The position numbers and the translations under genes were made by a program. From Saccopteryx bilineata (Eukaryota; Chordata; Mammalia; Chiroptera; Emballonuridae), in contig NC_089495.1 of NCBI RefSeq assembly GCF_036850765.1, positions 205,593,847-205,657,846 of the forward strand: 64,000 nucleotides of DNA, written 5' to 3'. The notes under the pieces were generated by a model. The model worked only from the letters and a program-made list of their open reading frames with translations. It had not been told where the DNA came from and did not search any database. Positions 26,657 to 39,014 of this stretch are shown here, piece after piece (positions within the stretch are counted from its first letter, which is position 1; every line of letters begins with the position of its first letter).

Positions 26657-27010
26657 CTAATTCAACTTATAAAACGTCAATACCAGCAACAGCAATAAGA
26701 GGTATTTCCCAAATTGGTTTCTTTGTATTAGGCCAAAAAAAAATGTATGTTTCAAATCTAGAATTAGAAAAATTTAAGCCTTTCAATTATTCTTTCAAAT
26801 CCCAAACTATTTACATCTCTCCTGGCAAACCATACACAGCTTGTTTTAGGGTTTGTTATGTATGCTTGCCTCCAACAACACAGCTTCCCCTTAGAGAATA
26901 ATTTTTATATATTCTTGTCCCCTAGTGCCTGACCCAATGTTGACACTTAGCAGAAAGTAAATACATAAGAATATTTAAACTCAGCAACATTTTAGGAGCA
27001 GTTGATCTCT

Positions 27011-27423
27011 CTCTCTCTCTCTTTTTTTTTTTTTTTTTGTATTTTTCTGAAGCTGGAAACGGGGAGAGACAGTCAGACAGACTCCCGCATGCGCCTGACA
27101 GGGATCCACCTGGCATGCCCACCAGGGGCGACGCTCTGCCCACCAGGGGGCGATGCTCTGCCCCTGGGGGGGGGTCGCTCTGCCGCAACCAGAGCCACTC
27201 TAGCGCCTGGGGCAGAGGCCAAGGAGCCATCCCCAGCGCCCGGGCCATCTTTGCTCCAATGAAGCCTTGGCTGTGGGAGGGGAAGAGAGAGACAGAGAGG
27301 AAGGAGAGGGGGAGGGGTGGAGAAGCAAATGGGCGCTTCTCCTATGTGCCCTGGCTGGGAATCGAACCCGGGTCCCCCACACGCCAGGCCGCCGCTCTAC
27401 CACTGAGCCAACCGGCCAGGGCC
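27011..27423 (-). mobile_element. tRNA-like SINE (minus)
   Basis: Intact head (reverse GGCCCTGGCCGGTTGGCTCA), a T-rich start and a repeated CCACCAGGGGCGACGCTCTG / CCACCAGGGGGCGATGCTCT module. Duplication AGTTGATCTCT at 27000-27010 and 27424-27434. Confidence 0.92.
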
Positions 27424-27435
27424 AGTTGATCTCTT

Positions 27436-27645
27436 TTAAAAGAATTCTTTCCATTGATTTTGCAAGAGGACAAGGGGTGGGTGGGTGGGAATGGAGAAAG
27501 AAGCATCAGGTCATTATTCCACTTAGTTGTTCCATTTAGTTGTACACTCACTGGTTGCTTCTCATACGTGCCCTGCCTGGAGATCAACCATGCGACCTCA
27601 GCGCACTGCAACAAGGCTCTATCCATTGACCCACCTGGCCAAGAC
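27436..27645 (-). mobile_element. older tRNA-derived SINE (minus)
   Basis: The SINE at 27011 was inserted at its tail side. Has GGTTGCTTCTCATACGTGCC and an eroded head ATCCATTGACCCACCTGGCC. Confidence 0.75.
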
Positions 27646-28379
27646 TGTGAACAGTTGGTTTTCAATGGGCTTCTTTGCAGATAAGTGACTTTCAAATATA
27701 TTAATTTGACCTCTTGTCCTCTAAGGCAAGCCCTGAGTACAGTCCATATAATGGAGTTTACAAATTACACTACAGATCATGAACCACAATTGGGGGTGCC
27801 CTTCTCTACTTTTACCCATATTTATTTCATGACCCCTAGGCAACATCAGAGATGTAAAAAAAAACAACAAAAAAACCCCCAACATTTTCTGTCTCTGCTT
27901 ACAACTTAGAGGACTTTGCTCTAAATTAGAGCGACACACATGGTCGTTTCAGTAAGGTCTAAATTCTGTTCACTCCAGCTGGAGATACTGAGAACCCAAC
28001 ATGTAATCAATCAGCCATGCATTTTTCTCAAGCAGCTAAAAAGAAAGTGAATGAACATAGAAGGCAAAAGGTACCAAGAACAATGAACAGCGTAATAATC
28101 ATGGCAGAGCTGGGGAAGGAAACTCTTAGTTGTGGTTGAATTCTCCTGTGGAAAGGCAGAGAAAACAAAAGCAAGCGTCCAAATAGCACCATGCCAAAAT
28201 CTCAAAAGGGCTATTTAGTGCCATTTTATAGCAGAGCGAAATACAAAGCACTCAACCTGAACAGAGTAGCTGAAATTTCTATAAAACACTGAGGTATTCT
28301 TAGAGCCCAAAGACTGTGATATAAAGGGCATTGTTAAAATTATCAACAATGATAACATTAGTATCGTATGACTGGTTCT

Positions 28380-28722
28380 TTTTCTTTTTCAAGTGAGAGA
28401 GAGAGAGAAAGAGAGAGGGAGACAGATAGACAGATGGGGGAGGGAGAGAGAGAGACAGATGCGGGGGGAGGGCGAGAGATGAAAAACATCAACTCATCAT
28501 TGTAGCACTTTAGTTCTTCATGGATTGCCTTCTCATATGTGCCTTGACCTAGGGGGTGGGGTTGGAGGGCTCCAGCCGAGCAGTGACCTCTTGCTCAAGC
28601 CAGCAGCCTTGGGCTCAAGCCGGATGAGCATGCACTTAAGGCGGCACCCTCAGGGTTTCAAATCTGGATCCCCAGTGTCCCAGGTCTACACTCTATCCAC
28701 TGTGCCAGCACCTGGTCAGGCG
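28380..28722 (-). mobile_element. bat tRNA-derived SINE (minus)
   Basis: GA-rich part, GAAAAACATCAACTCATCAT, then CTCAAGCCAGCAGCCTTGGG and the head CACTGTGCCAGCACCTGGTC. In the intron between coding exons 1 and 2. Confidence 0.88.
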
Positions 28723-29609
28723 ATCCATTGGCTCTTGATAGCTTTAAAGCACATTGTACTTCTTTGTGCAGAGGCAATGTACTTAAGTATTAAGATTCAT
28801 GTCCAATTATGATTAAAATACACCTCCAACAATTTTGGGAGGCTGTATTTAGCCACTTACAGGCTATCAACATCACGTGTGGACAGATCATATGGGAACT
28901 TGGGAACTGTAGCTTTATGAATTTTCAAATGGTTTTCCTTTGCGTTTGAATGTCAAAATGCTTTTATCACAAAAACTATGGCCTGATCCATGAAGTACAT
29001 ACAACACCGGGACAGGAAACACACACCAGAATGAGACTGCACAGAGAATTAGAAGGGCAAGCGCAGTGTCCAGACCGAGTACGACTGACTGTTCGGGATA
29101 GAATTTGGGCCAAATTCCTTGTTACACATACCTAGTTTCATGGTAAGGGCAAATGTTTAAGGCTTTAATTTTGCTTCTCGTTAGAAAGAGGACACCTTTC
29201 TAGAGAACTGTTTTGTCCTTCAGAATCACCACAGGACAATCTTCTCCACTCAAAAACACTTTATGTAAGAGAGTTTGGTGTTTCCAGTCTCTTCAGTGTT
29301 AATTCTCACTTAACTGCAAAGCCCTCAGCTGAGGAAGACTGACAGGTAACTGTTAGCAGCTTTGTATACAGAATATATCAATCAGAGAAAAGTGTAAGAA
29401 GAGACTGAAATGACTCTTAAATGATAAGTCCATCAAAACTGTGAATTTGTTAAAGCAATACCTTGCTTCTTCATAGCAGAGGAAAACAAATGAGACTTCA
29501 ATCTTGAGGTTTATAAACGTGCAGCCAGAGAGTTCCTGACACAAATTACTCAACAAACCCACAAGTCAGCCCTTTGGGTGAGTATAGCGAAGTGAAAGGA
29601 AACAATTAC
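28723..29609. other. intron sequence, nothing recognised
   Basis: No repeat family or exon that I can name between the SINE and coding exon 1. Confidence 0.5.
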
Positions 29610-29710
29610 CCCCATTCCACCACGTGTGACTCGTAATCCCAGTACTCTCGGGGTCTGTGCGTATTAACATCTGTGTAAACTCTGGCCCTGCTTGGCACGG
29701 GTCCCGACAT
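29610..29710 (-). CDS. CSNK2A1: CSNK2A1 coding exon 1 (residues 1-34)
   Basis: Encodes the start Met and the N-terminal segment [16 protein letters not shown] through ...HVVEWG. In CK2 alpha this N-terminal stretch packs against the activation segment and keeps the kinase constitutively active. The ATG is at plus 29710-29708 and the start matches the known family N-terminus. It is 101 nt long and ends after two bases of the Gly34 codon, followed by a GTAAT donor. Confidence 0.97.
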
Positions 29711-29828
29711 GTCAGACAGGTTGGCGAACAAAGCTGAACTTGAAGTTTGGAGGAGATATGGCAGTCACTGTGTTCAGAGGCAGCGTGGGGAGTGGGTGAG
29801 ACTTTGTTTCAGACTTGTTTTCTTCAAA
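29711..29828 (-). other. CSNK2A1: CSNK2A1 exon 2, 5' UTR part
   Basis: A polypyrimidine tract ending TTTTCTGCAG lies just upstream (plus 29829 onward), so the exon should begin at 29828. The 118 nt before the ATG are leader sequence. No in-frame ATG is fused to the coding frame. The boundary is inferred from the acceptor only. Confidence 0.75.
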
Positions 29829-31017
29829 CTGCAGAAAACAAAATGCACAAGGGCCAAGAAGTTATTAAAAAAAAAAAGCATACGGGAAGAAAGAAAAATC
29901 ATCTTACAATAATGGCCTTAAAATATACCTTTGGCTCTTCTACCTGTTAAGCCAATGAATATATCCCAATTGTGTCACGGTGTTTCCCTTAACATAAAAC
30001 CAAACCAAACCTCTATTAGCCCTGATCCTATTCTGCAGAGTAGCTATTACCTGTGCAGTGCCAGTGCACAGTCTGGGAGGGAAAGACGGCGTCAAGGACA
30101 GACCCGTCAACACTACTATTTCCACTCCCAGAGAGCACTTTCCTCTCAGCAGCTGCCTGCAGCTCAGGCAGGGCTGCGCAAAGGCTCCGGAAGGGTGGCA
30201 AAGCCAAGAGTACAACCCGCCAGTCTGACTCTAACATTTGATGAAACGAGGGAGAAAAAAAGAGGACTTGTTCTCACACATCAAAGTTCAATGTCACTTT
30301 TCATTTGATCCAAATAATTTGGATCAAGGGGAACCTTATGGAATAACCAGTACACTCTTGATCACCATTTGAAAGTTACAATTGATTTCATTAAACTTAA
30401 AAATAAAAATCAGTAATGTCCTCCTAATTTACTTAATACAAGCGCAAGCTGAATAAAAACAGAAAACAAGTAATATATGTTAGCTGAACTAATTTTTGAG
30501 AGAAAATTCATAAAATTTTAGACCTATTCTTTCTACCACACTGGTAAGTGTATGATGCCTTCCCTGACCATTCTCTGAGATTCCTACAGCATTTGTTGAT
30601 TCCTGTTACTCTGCATTTAGTTAAAAATGTATTGAGTTCTCAGAGGTCATAACCTAAGGAGGACACAGCATCACCTATGCAGTCTTCTGGCCAAGGCTGT
30701 GTAACCTCAATCTAATTACTAGGAAACACACTGGGCACACAGAAAACGAGGAAGATTCCATTAAAAGAATGGGGGGGGGGACATGGTACTCTTCAAAAAT
30801 GTCAATATTATAAGACATGACATCCAAGTACTATGTCCTACCCTTTCCTGTACTAAGGAAGGAAATGCTATAAAAACACTACCGCCAAGATCAAATGACA
30901 AAACTGGAATTTAGATGGTAGATTAGGTGTACTGAAGCATGTCCTCACACATGATGATGCAAATGAGGTAAAGTACTACACAACACATATACCTGGGTAA
31001 AGGGGATACAAATGTTC
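29829..31017. other. start of intron 1, nothing recognised
   Basis: Unique-looking DNA, with a GC-richer block at 30050-30240 that might hold an alternative exon but shows no clear splice pair. A G-run is at 30771-30780. Confidence 0.45.
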
Positions 31018-31223
31018 TTTGTACTATTTTTTTTTAAATTAATGATTTTAGAGAGCAAGGAAGGGGCAAAGGAGAGAGGGGAAGTGGGGGAGAGAGGGAG
31101 AGAGAGAGAAAGCTCAATTTGTTATTCCGCCTAATTCATTCATACATTCATTGGTTGATTCTCTTATATGTCCCAAATGGGATCAAACCTGCAATCATGG
31201 CGTATCGGGACGATGCTCTAACC

Positions 31224-31901
31224 CAGTGGTCCCCAACCTTTTTTGGGCCACGGACCGGTTTAATGTCAGAAAATATTTTCACGGACTGGCCTTTAGGGTG
31301 GGATGGATAAATGTATCACGTGACCAAGACAAGCATCAAGAGTGAGTCTTAGACGGATATAACAGAGGAAATCTGGTCATTTCTTAAAAATAAGGCATTG
31401 GGCCCTGGCCGGTTGGCTCAGCGGTAGAGTGTCGGCCTGGCGTGCGGGGGACCCGGGTTCGATTCCCGGCCAGGGCACATAGGAGAAGCGCCCATTTGCT
31501 TCTCCACCCCCCCCTCCTTCCTCTCTGTCTCTCTCTTCCCCTCCCGCAGCCAAGGCTCCATTGGAGCAGAGATGGCCTGGGCGCTGGGGATGGCTCCTTG
31601 GCCTCTGCCCCAGGCGCTAGAGTGGCTCTGGTCACGGCAGAGTGACGCCCCGGAGGGGCAGAGCATCGCCCCCTGGTGGGCGTGCCGGGTGGATCCCGGT
31701 CGGGCGCATGTGGGAGTCTGTCTGACTGTCTCTCCCCGTTTCCAGCTTCAGAAAAGGAAAAAAAAAAAAAATAAGGCATTGTTCAGACTTAAATATAAAT
31801 AAAACAGAAATAATGTAAGTTATTTATTCTTTCTCTGCAGACTGGTACCAAATGGCTCACAGACCGGTACCGGTCTACGGCCCAAGGGTTGGGGACCACA
31901 G
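31224..31901. mobile_element. hAT element inside an old SINE
   Basis: Ends CAGTGGTCCCCAACC and GGTTGGGGACCACAG are inverted repeats. 8-bp duplication CTCTAACC at 31216-31223 and CTCTAACA at 31902-31909. It holds a young SINE at 31401-31766. Confidence 0.9.
31401..31766 (+). mobile_element. young tRNA-like SINE inside the hAT element
   Basis: Near-consensus head GGCCCTGGCCGGTTGGCTCA and GGTTCGATTCC B box, and a pure poly(A). Duplication AAAAATAAGGCATTG at 31386-31400 and 31767-31781. Confidence 0.95.
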
Positions 31902-31969
31902 CTCTAACAGACTGAGCTACCCAGCACCAGTGCGCAATTTAACCGTGTTTAAGGGTACCATTCAGTGGC

Positions 31970-33145
31970 AGTAAGTACACTCACTTATCCTGCAGCCATT
32001 TCCACACCCTCAATCTTCACAATTATTCCCCACCCCGAACTGAAACACTGCACCCATTAAACACTGACTTCTGCCAGCCCCTGCTCCTGATAACCACTGC
32101 TCTGACTTTGTGCCTCTAGTAGTTTGGCTACTCTAGGTGCTTCATATAAGTGGAATCATAGACTGACTTTACATTTGGCTCATTTCACTTAGCACATGTT
32201 CAAGGTTTATCCATGTTGTAGCATATGCCAGAATTCCCTTCCTTTTTACGGTTGAATACCTCTATGTATACACTTGCCACCTTTTGTTTATCCCAGGGGT
32301 CGGGAACCTATGGCTCACGAGCCAGATGTGGCTCTTTTGATGGCTGCATCTGGCTCAGACAAATCTTTAATAAAAAAATAACAACATTAAAATATAAAAC
32401 ATTCTCATGTATTACAAGCCATTCATTTCCTACTGCTCATGTTCATGGTTGTAGGTGGCTGGAGCCAATCACAGCTGTCCTCTGGGACAACACCAAATTT
32501 TTATTGGATAATGCATAACATACACAGGTCATTGTATGGCTCTTATGGAATTACATTTTAAAATATGTGGTGTTCATGGCTCTCTCAGCCAAAAAGGTTC
32601 CCAACCCCTGGTTTATTCATTCCTCCATCAATAGAAGTTGGGTTGCTTCCACTGTTCAGCAATCATGAACAACACTGCTATGAACACTGTTGTACAAATA
32701 CTGTATCTTTCAGAGTTCTTGTATTCGATTATTCTGGGTACATAACCAGATGTGGAACTGCTTGATCATATGATAATTCTATGTTTAATTTTCTGAGGAA
32801 CCACCATATTTTTTTGTGTATTGGCTGCATCATTTTACATTCCCATCAGCAATGCACAAGGGTTTCAATTTCACCACATTCCTGCCAGCATTTTATTTTT
32901 ACAGTAGCCATCTTAATGGATGTCAAGTGGTATCTCATTGAGGTTTTGTTTTTCATTTCCCCAATGATTAGTGATGCTCATTATCAATCTTCTTTGGAGA
33001 GAGATCAAGTTCTTTGCCTACTTTTTAATTGGACTTTTTCTTTTTGGTCGAGTCGCAGTTCTGACATATTCTGGTTATTAATCCCTTACCAGATATATGA
33101 TTTGCAAATGCTTTCCCTCTACTGTTGCCTTTTCATTTAAAAAAA
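31970..33145 (-). mobile_element. L1 3' end, antisense, split by a hAT MITE
   Basis: Continuous match to the reverse of an old L1 3' region: CATATAAGTGGAATCATAGA, ATCCATGTTGTAGCATATGC, then after 32618 TTCCATCTATAG-like parts, TTTTACATTCCCATCAGCAA, GCTTTCCCTCTACTGTTGCC. The hAT MITE at 32294-32610 splits it. Confidence 0.85.
32294..32610. mobile_element. bat hAT MITE, copy A
   Basis: Ends CAGGGGTCGGGAACCTATGG and AGGTTCCCAACCCCTG are inverted repeats. 317 bp. Duplication GTTTATCC (32286-32293) and GTTTATTC (32611-32618), one mismatch. Same family as 36542-36847. Confidence 0.93.
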
Positions 33146-36090
33146 TATTTATTGTGTTGACATGGTTTCAAGTGTCCCACTCAATATAAAACCATTTACA
33201 CACCACATCATGCCCCCAGAGGCCCCACACAAAGTCATTTTCCACCGTCCCCTTCCTCCGGCTATTGCGACCCTGTTGTCTGTATGTGTGTTATATATTT
33301 AAGATTCCGGCTGATCCCTTCACCTTCCACCTGACAGGTGTCTCCTGACAAAAATTTAAACCAAGAGAATACTGGAGAAACTTTATTTTAGCAATTTTTA
33401 TCATAGTTATTTGGAAGTGTGGAAGAGTGCCCAAGTCCTAGATATCCTGAAGGTCAATTCTCCTATTCACTGTTCATAACACACCTCAAAATAACTTGAC
33501 TTACAGAAAGAGTGTGTTACCTTTCCCAATAATTTCATTTTAAATGACCTTACTTAATCTTTCCTGTTTCCATGCAATTGTATAAGAGAAGTATGTAAGT
33601 GGCTAGCAATTTCAGACCACTAGTTCTATATAAAAAGCCCTCAGATGGACTCTGAAGACACGCTTAAGTTTTGTCTGTTCAATGTTCAACCTAACAGATG
33701 CCAATTACAATCAACTATGAAAAATAATCTTGTTAACAAAATTTCCCTACTAAAGTCTGACCACACCTATAACCAAAGCCAATAGCACAGCTGTGCTTGA
33801 CCTAGTCTTTACAAAATGCAAGGAAATGACAACTACATTAAACAATAACGCTAAAATAGAAACTGCCAAAATCAGAAGTTTATTGAATAAATGAAACATA
33901 ACAGAACTAATAATTTCAATATAAACTTCTCTTGCCCTCTTCGGCCAGTCTCCCCCTTTAATCTCTCCTATTCCATAGTTCTGGTTTTTCAATCTGGCAG
34001 AAAATTAGAGGCCTAGTTAATGGTCTAATACTAGAAAACTGCACAAGTCTGAATGGTCATTTGTACTAATGTATTTTTATAGATTAACTTTCTAGTAGTA
34101 GAACTATAAAAGACTAGCGTAGAACTTTAAATTTTAAAAAGTCAAGTCCATTTTCAAATTGTAATACAGTTTTGTTAGTTCTTGTAACCCTAATGTTTAT
34201 TAGGGTCTCTAGCTTAAAAAAAAAAATCCTCTTGCTATCCCTAGATCAACCAGACTGAATGAACAGCTCTCATAACCACCCAGACAGAACAAAGATTTCT
34301 ACAGCAAAGGAGGAGGAATGTGCTTGCATGGTTCAGGGCTGCCTACGGAGAGGAAAAGCAGTGTGAGGAAAACAGCCCCTTTTAAGCACTGCTGCAGAAA
34401 TTGGGTTCTTCCCGGCAATCGGGCAGCACACACTGGTAGGAGAGAGAGAATGTGTGGAAAAGTGCCGGGAGCATCACTACGTTTATGTGTGTGTTTTGTG
34501 TGGAAGCAAACAAATAATGAGTAACATGAAGTTACCCTTTCCTCTTTCAAAGTGGCACTAGTTAGAAGACCATATAAACACATAAAACTATCTGGAACAC
34601 TTGTTTCAAATGTCCACAATTGCCCTTAATTTCCAATACTCTCTTCCTTTTAAATCAAGAGCAGAATGCTCACTCAGTAAGCATTTACTCAACATTTACT
34701 GTGTACCAGGAAATGTGTGCATTACCAGGAAGAGATTCCGTCTTTAAGCCCTCTCTGACAAAGAAAACAGACTATTACAACCCTAAGTGAGCAGCGCTTA
34801 AAAGAATTAAGCCAGGGTGCTCTAAAGGCATTGAAAGAAATTCAAGTCGCCCACCAACCCATTATCATTCATTCAATAAATATTTCTGGAGTACTTCAAC
34901 ATTTGGGGGAAGGCTGTCAGGTAAGAAATAACATATAAGCTTAATTTTAAAGACTGCACAGGAAATTTTCAGGTGAAGGACACTAAAAGAAGAAATTGCA
35001 AAGCACATACTTCAAGCAAATAAAGCATTTTAAAGACCTGTAATTTTGACCCTAAAACTGTCAAAGGCTGGCACACCTTGTCATCCCCTATAAGAAGCAT
35101 ATTAGATCAGCAACCCTTTTATGTGATTTGAAGAAGATTGGTATACTCTACATTAATTTGACTGTTACTGTGTGACTAAAAAAAATTTTAATTCACAATT
35201 AATGCAATTCAGATCTCATTCTCTTCCTTTGCCCATTCCTCATACAAATCAGTTGACAGCAGAGGTCAGAGCAAAATGCCTAGAAAGGACAAGTAACCAA
35301 AAGGGCGCTCACTCGAAGAGTGACGACAACTTCTCAGTTTTCTGAGTAAGAAACCAAGATTTTTACAGATAATACTCCTGTTTGCAGTAATGGTAGGCTA
35401 GGTTATTTGGGCCAATTCTCCCACTGTGAACAACTAAAGAAAATAGGTTGCACACACACACATCCTTCCTCCCTCCCTCTTCCTTTTTTCTCTGTATCTG
35501 ATCCTTAAATAAAACATAAGCAATTATAGCCAAAAGTAAGAGAAAATGAGAACCCATACAAGTAATCGAGCAGGTAAGCAAGCCTAAGGGGTCGATTGAT
35601 CCCTAGAAATTAGAATTTTATTTTGACAGAAATCAAAGCCTGGGGCCCTCATAAGGCGAAGAGTCTAATAGGAGAAGCTCTCCATAATGAGCTGGGATTT
35701 CAGAGTCACAACCTTAGGGTGAGAGTGACTGGGGGCAGTGAAGATTCAGGGAAGAATTACAGCCCTATGGCAGGCATATCAGATCTGAAGCTTGTTTTAA
35801 GGTGGTCCATAGATAAGTGACATGAGTAAGCTCTCTGTGGAGAAAAGTACCTTGCTATGTATGGGCCGCAAACAATTCCTACAAATAATTTTTTAAATAC
35901 AACATCCAGCTTGTAATAAAAGATAACATTGAAGGAAAAGACACCAAATAAAAACTGGCAGAAAAGAATATACAACAGAAATGACCCAGAGACTCTGATC
36001 TTATCTGAAACTATGAAACCACTATGCTCATAGGAATAAGAGATGTTTCAGAATGTCTGCAGTGAACAGGATACTTTAAAAAATAGTCTA
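33146..36090. other. intron 1 interior, little recognised
   Basis: A short L2-like piece at 34865-34905 (CATTCATTCAATAAATATTT). Otherwise AT-rich with no exon or repeat I can name. Confidence 0.5.
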
Positions 36091-36091
36091 G

Positions 36092-36400
36092 ATGCCTGAC
36101 CAGGTAGTGGCGCAGTGGATAGAGCGTCGGACTGGGATGCGGAAGACCCAGGTTTGAGACCCCGAGGTCACCAGCTTGAGCACGGGCTCATCTGGTTTGA
36201 GCAAAAGCCCACCAGCTTGGACCCAAGGTCGCTGCCTCGAGCAAGGGGTTACTAGGTCTGCTGAAGGCCTGCGGTTGCAATGAAAAACTAATGATTGATG
36301 CTTCTCATCTCTCTCTGTTCCTGTCTATCCCTCTCTCTGACTCACTCTCTGTCTCTGTAAAAATAAACAAATAAAAACAAACAAAAACCTGGCATTTATT
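36092..36400 (+). mobile_element. bat tRNA-derived SINE
   Basis: Head ACCAGGTAGTGGCGCAGTGG, B box GGTTTGAGACC, middle part and CT-rich tail. Flanking AATAGTCTAGATG (left) and AAAGGCTAGATG (right, about 36409-36420) form a diverged duplication. Confidence 0.88.
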
Positions 36401-36541
36401 TTTAAAAAAAAAGGCTAGATGTCATCCACTATGTTGCAGAGAAGTCAAAGCTATGGAAAAATAAGTGAAAGGCTTGATATACTTTTAAGTGGTACTAGAA
36501 GAAAGGAGAAACCAGGGCAGGACAAAGGTAATATTCTAATA

Positions 36542-36847
36542 CAGGGGTCGGGAACCTATGGCTCGCGAGCCAGATGTGGCTCTTTTGATGGCTGCATCTG
36601 GCTCACAGACAAATCTTTAATAAAAAAAAAATATTAAAAATATAAATCATTCTCATGTATTACAAGCCATTCATTTCCTACAGTTCATGTTCATGGTTGG
36701 AGCCAATCACAGCTGTCCTCCGGGACAACACGAAATTTTTATTGGATAATGAGTAACGTCCACAGGTTGTTGTATGGCTCTCACGAAATTATATTTTATT
36801 ATATGTGGCATTCACGGCTCTCTCAGCAAAAAGGTTCCCAACCCCTG
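36542..36847. mobile_element. bat hAT MITE, copy B, perfect duplication
   Basis: Ends CAGGGGTCGGGAACC and GGTTCCCAACCCCTG. 306 bp, closely similar to copy A through AATCACAGCTGTCCTCCGGG. Flanked by TTCTAATA at 36534-36541 and 36848-36855, identical on both sides. Confidence 0.95.
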
Positions 36848-36855
36848 TTCTAATA

Positions 36856-38770
36856 GGTTAACAGTTGAGAATTTCCCAGAAGCAACCCGGATACAATCAA
36901 ATTCCAGAAACCAACAAATTACAAATAAGATCAATACAAGAAAATCCACAACTAAACATATACGTGTTAACAAAATAGCAGAAAAACTAGAGACAAGGAG
37001 AAATCTGAAAAACAAGCAAAGAAGACAGATTACATTTAAAGGGGCAACATGAGAATAGCTGATTTTCCCCAAAAGCAACAATGAAGCCAAGACAGTTTAA
37101 TACCTGCAGAGTGCTAAGGAAAAAGAACCTGCCAAGTAAAATTCTATATCCAGTGAACCTCTCTAAAGAAAGAGCTAACATAATCCCATCCGGAAGGTTT
37201 GAGATGAAAGACAAGATAAGGAGCTGAAAAAAGAAAATTTATGGAAAAGTTCAAATAAATGATGCCTATTAATAACACACTGTGATATGTTATGGTTGCA
37301 AGTTATAATATTGGATGGTATTTAGCTACAGAACAAAAATACAATGTATTTCTAAACTAGAAAGAGGGGAGAAAATGAAATGTTAAAAATTTTTTTTAAA
37401 AGGTAGAAAAAGGTTAGAGAATACCAGAGAACATAAGACAGAAGTTAAACAGGAATATGGCTAATTATATTAAATATAAATGAGTTATCCAGGTAAAAGA
37501 CACAGATTGGATTTTTAAAAATCCAAAACACTTTTTAAAAAGAAAAATAAAGCTGAAGGAATCACTATCTCATTTTAAAACTATTACAAAGCTAGTTATT
37601 AAAATAGCATGGTGCGCCTGACCTGTGGTGGCACAGTGGATGGGGCGTCGACCTGGAAATGCTGAGGTTGCCGGTTCGAAACCCTGGGCTTGCCTGGTCA
37701 AGGCACATATGGGAGTTGATGCTTCCAGCTCCTCCCCCTTTCTCTCTCTCTGTCTCTCCTCTCTGTCTCTCCCTCTCCTCTCTAAAAATGAATAATAATA
37801 AAAAGAAAATTAAAAAAAAAAATAGCATGGTGCTAGTAAAGGGATCAAGGATCAATGGAACACAATAGAGAATACAGAAATAGATCCACACAAATATAAC
37901 CAATTGATTTTTGACACAGGTACAAAGGCAGTTAAATGGAGAAAGGATAATCTTTTTTATAAATGATTTTGGAAAACTTGGGGACAATCATTTGCAAAAA
38001 CATGAATTTAAGCTTAAATCTCATACCTTATATAAAAAAGGATCTATACCTATTAACACCTAAAGAATTCAAGAAAACCCAATTAAACAATAGGCAAAAG
38101 ATCTAAAGACATATAACAAAAGATACATAAATAAGCACAATGTTTTTAGTCACTAGGAAATTTTAATTAAAATAAAAATACTACAAATCGATTAAAATGG
38201 CTGAAATTAAAAATTAAGGAAAAAATCCTGACAATCAGCTGACAAGGATTCAACTAAGTAATTTGTTCATGGTGGGAATGCAACATGGTATAGTTGCCTT
38301 AGAAAACAGTTTGGCAGTTTGTTATGTTAAAATTACATTTTCCCATGACCCAGCAATCCAACTCATAGCTATAGAAATAAAAACTTATGTTCACAAAAGC
38401 TCACACATGTACATTTATAGAAGCTCTATTCATACTCAAAAAATGTTAACAAACTGTGGTCCATCATACAATGGAATACTAGTCAACAATAAAAAGGAAC
38501 TAACCATTGATACAACTTTGATGAATCTCAGAAGCAATTATGCTAAGTGAAAGTAACATTTCAAAATATTATATATATATAGTTTGATTTCATTTATATA
38601 ATATTTTTGAAAAGATAAAAACTGAGAATAGATTAACAGTAGCCACAGAATAGGGGTGGGAGACTTGGGACTACCAAGGGCTTTGTGTCCTGATTGTAAT
38701 GGTGGTGACTTGCGTGTTATGGTTATGGTGGTCTGTTTGTTAAATTCATAATTAAAAACACAAAGAGGAA
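36856..38770 (+). mobile_element. old L1 fragments, sense
   Basis: The first part (36856-37250) is an L1 piece with AATTCTATATCCAGTGAACC. The second (37557-38770) is the ORF2 3' end and 3' UTR: GGATCAATGGAACACAATAG, CCAATTGATTTTTGACACAG, CATCATACAATGGAATACTA. Many stops; not coding. A SINE is inserted at 37616. Confidence 0.8.
37616..37818 (+). mobile_element. tRNA-derived SINE, short form, inside L1
   Basis: Head GCCTGACCTGTGGTGGCACA, B box GGTTCGAAACC. Perfect duplication AAAATAGCATGGTGC at 37601-37615 and 37819-37833. Confidence 0.93.
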
Positions 38771-38774
38771 TCTA

Positions 38775-39014
38775 CATTGCTTACAAAAATTAGGGGATCA
38801 GGGAACATGCAGAAACACCAGTACTTTCAGCCTTTTGTATAGTGTATTTTCACCAATGAAATAAAAGTTGGTTTTGCATCTCATTTGCATAATCAAACAA
38901 CTTTCTTTGATTTGCTTGCTTTTCAGATGTTCTTGCTTAATAATAAAAAAATCAAATGCTTTTTTAAAATCGCTTCATATTCATTTTGAAATATTCCCTA
39001 ATTTTTGTAAGCAG
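38775..39014. mobile_element. mariner-like MITE, copy 1
   Basis: Terminal inverted repeats TTGCTTACAAAAATTAGGG and CCCTAATTTTTGTAAGCAG, flanked by TA on both sides. About 240 bp, no coding content, with a centre around GTTGGTTTTGCATCTCATTT. Confidence 0.85.

Larger units (their letters stand above)
31018..31930 (-). mobile_element. old VES-type SINE interrupted by a hAT element
   Basis: The 5' part (T-rich, GA-rich, GTCCCAAATGGGATCAAACC) breaks at 31223 and resumes at 31902 with CTCTAACAGACTGAGCTACC. Together these are one minus-strand SINE split by the hAT element at 31224-31901. Confidence 0.85.
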
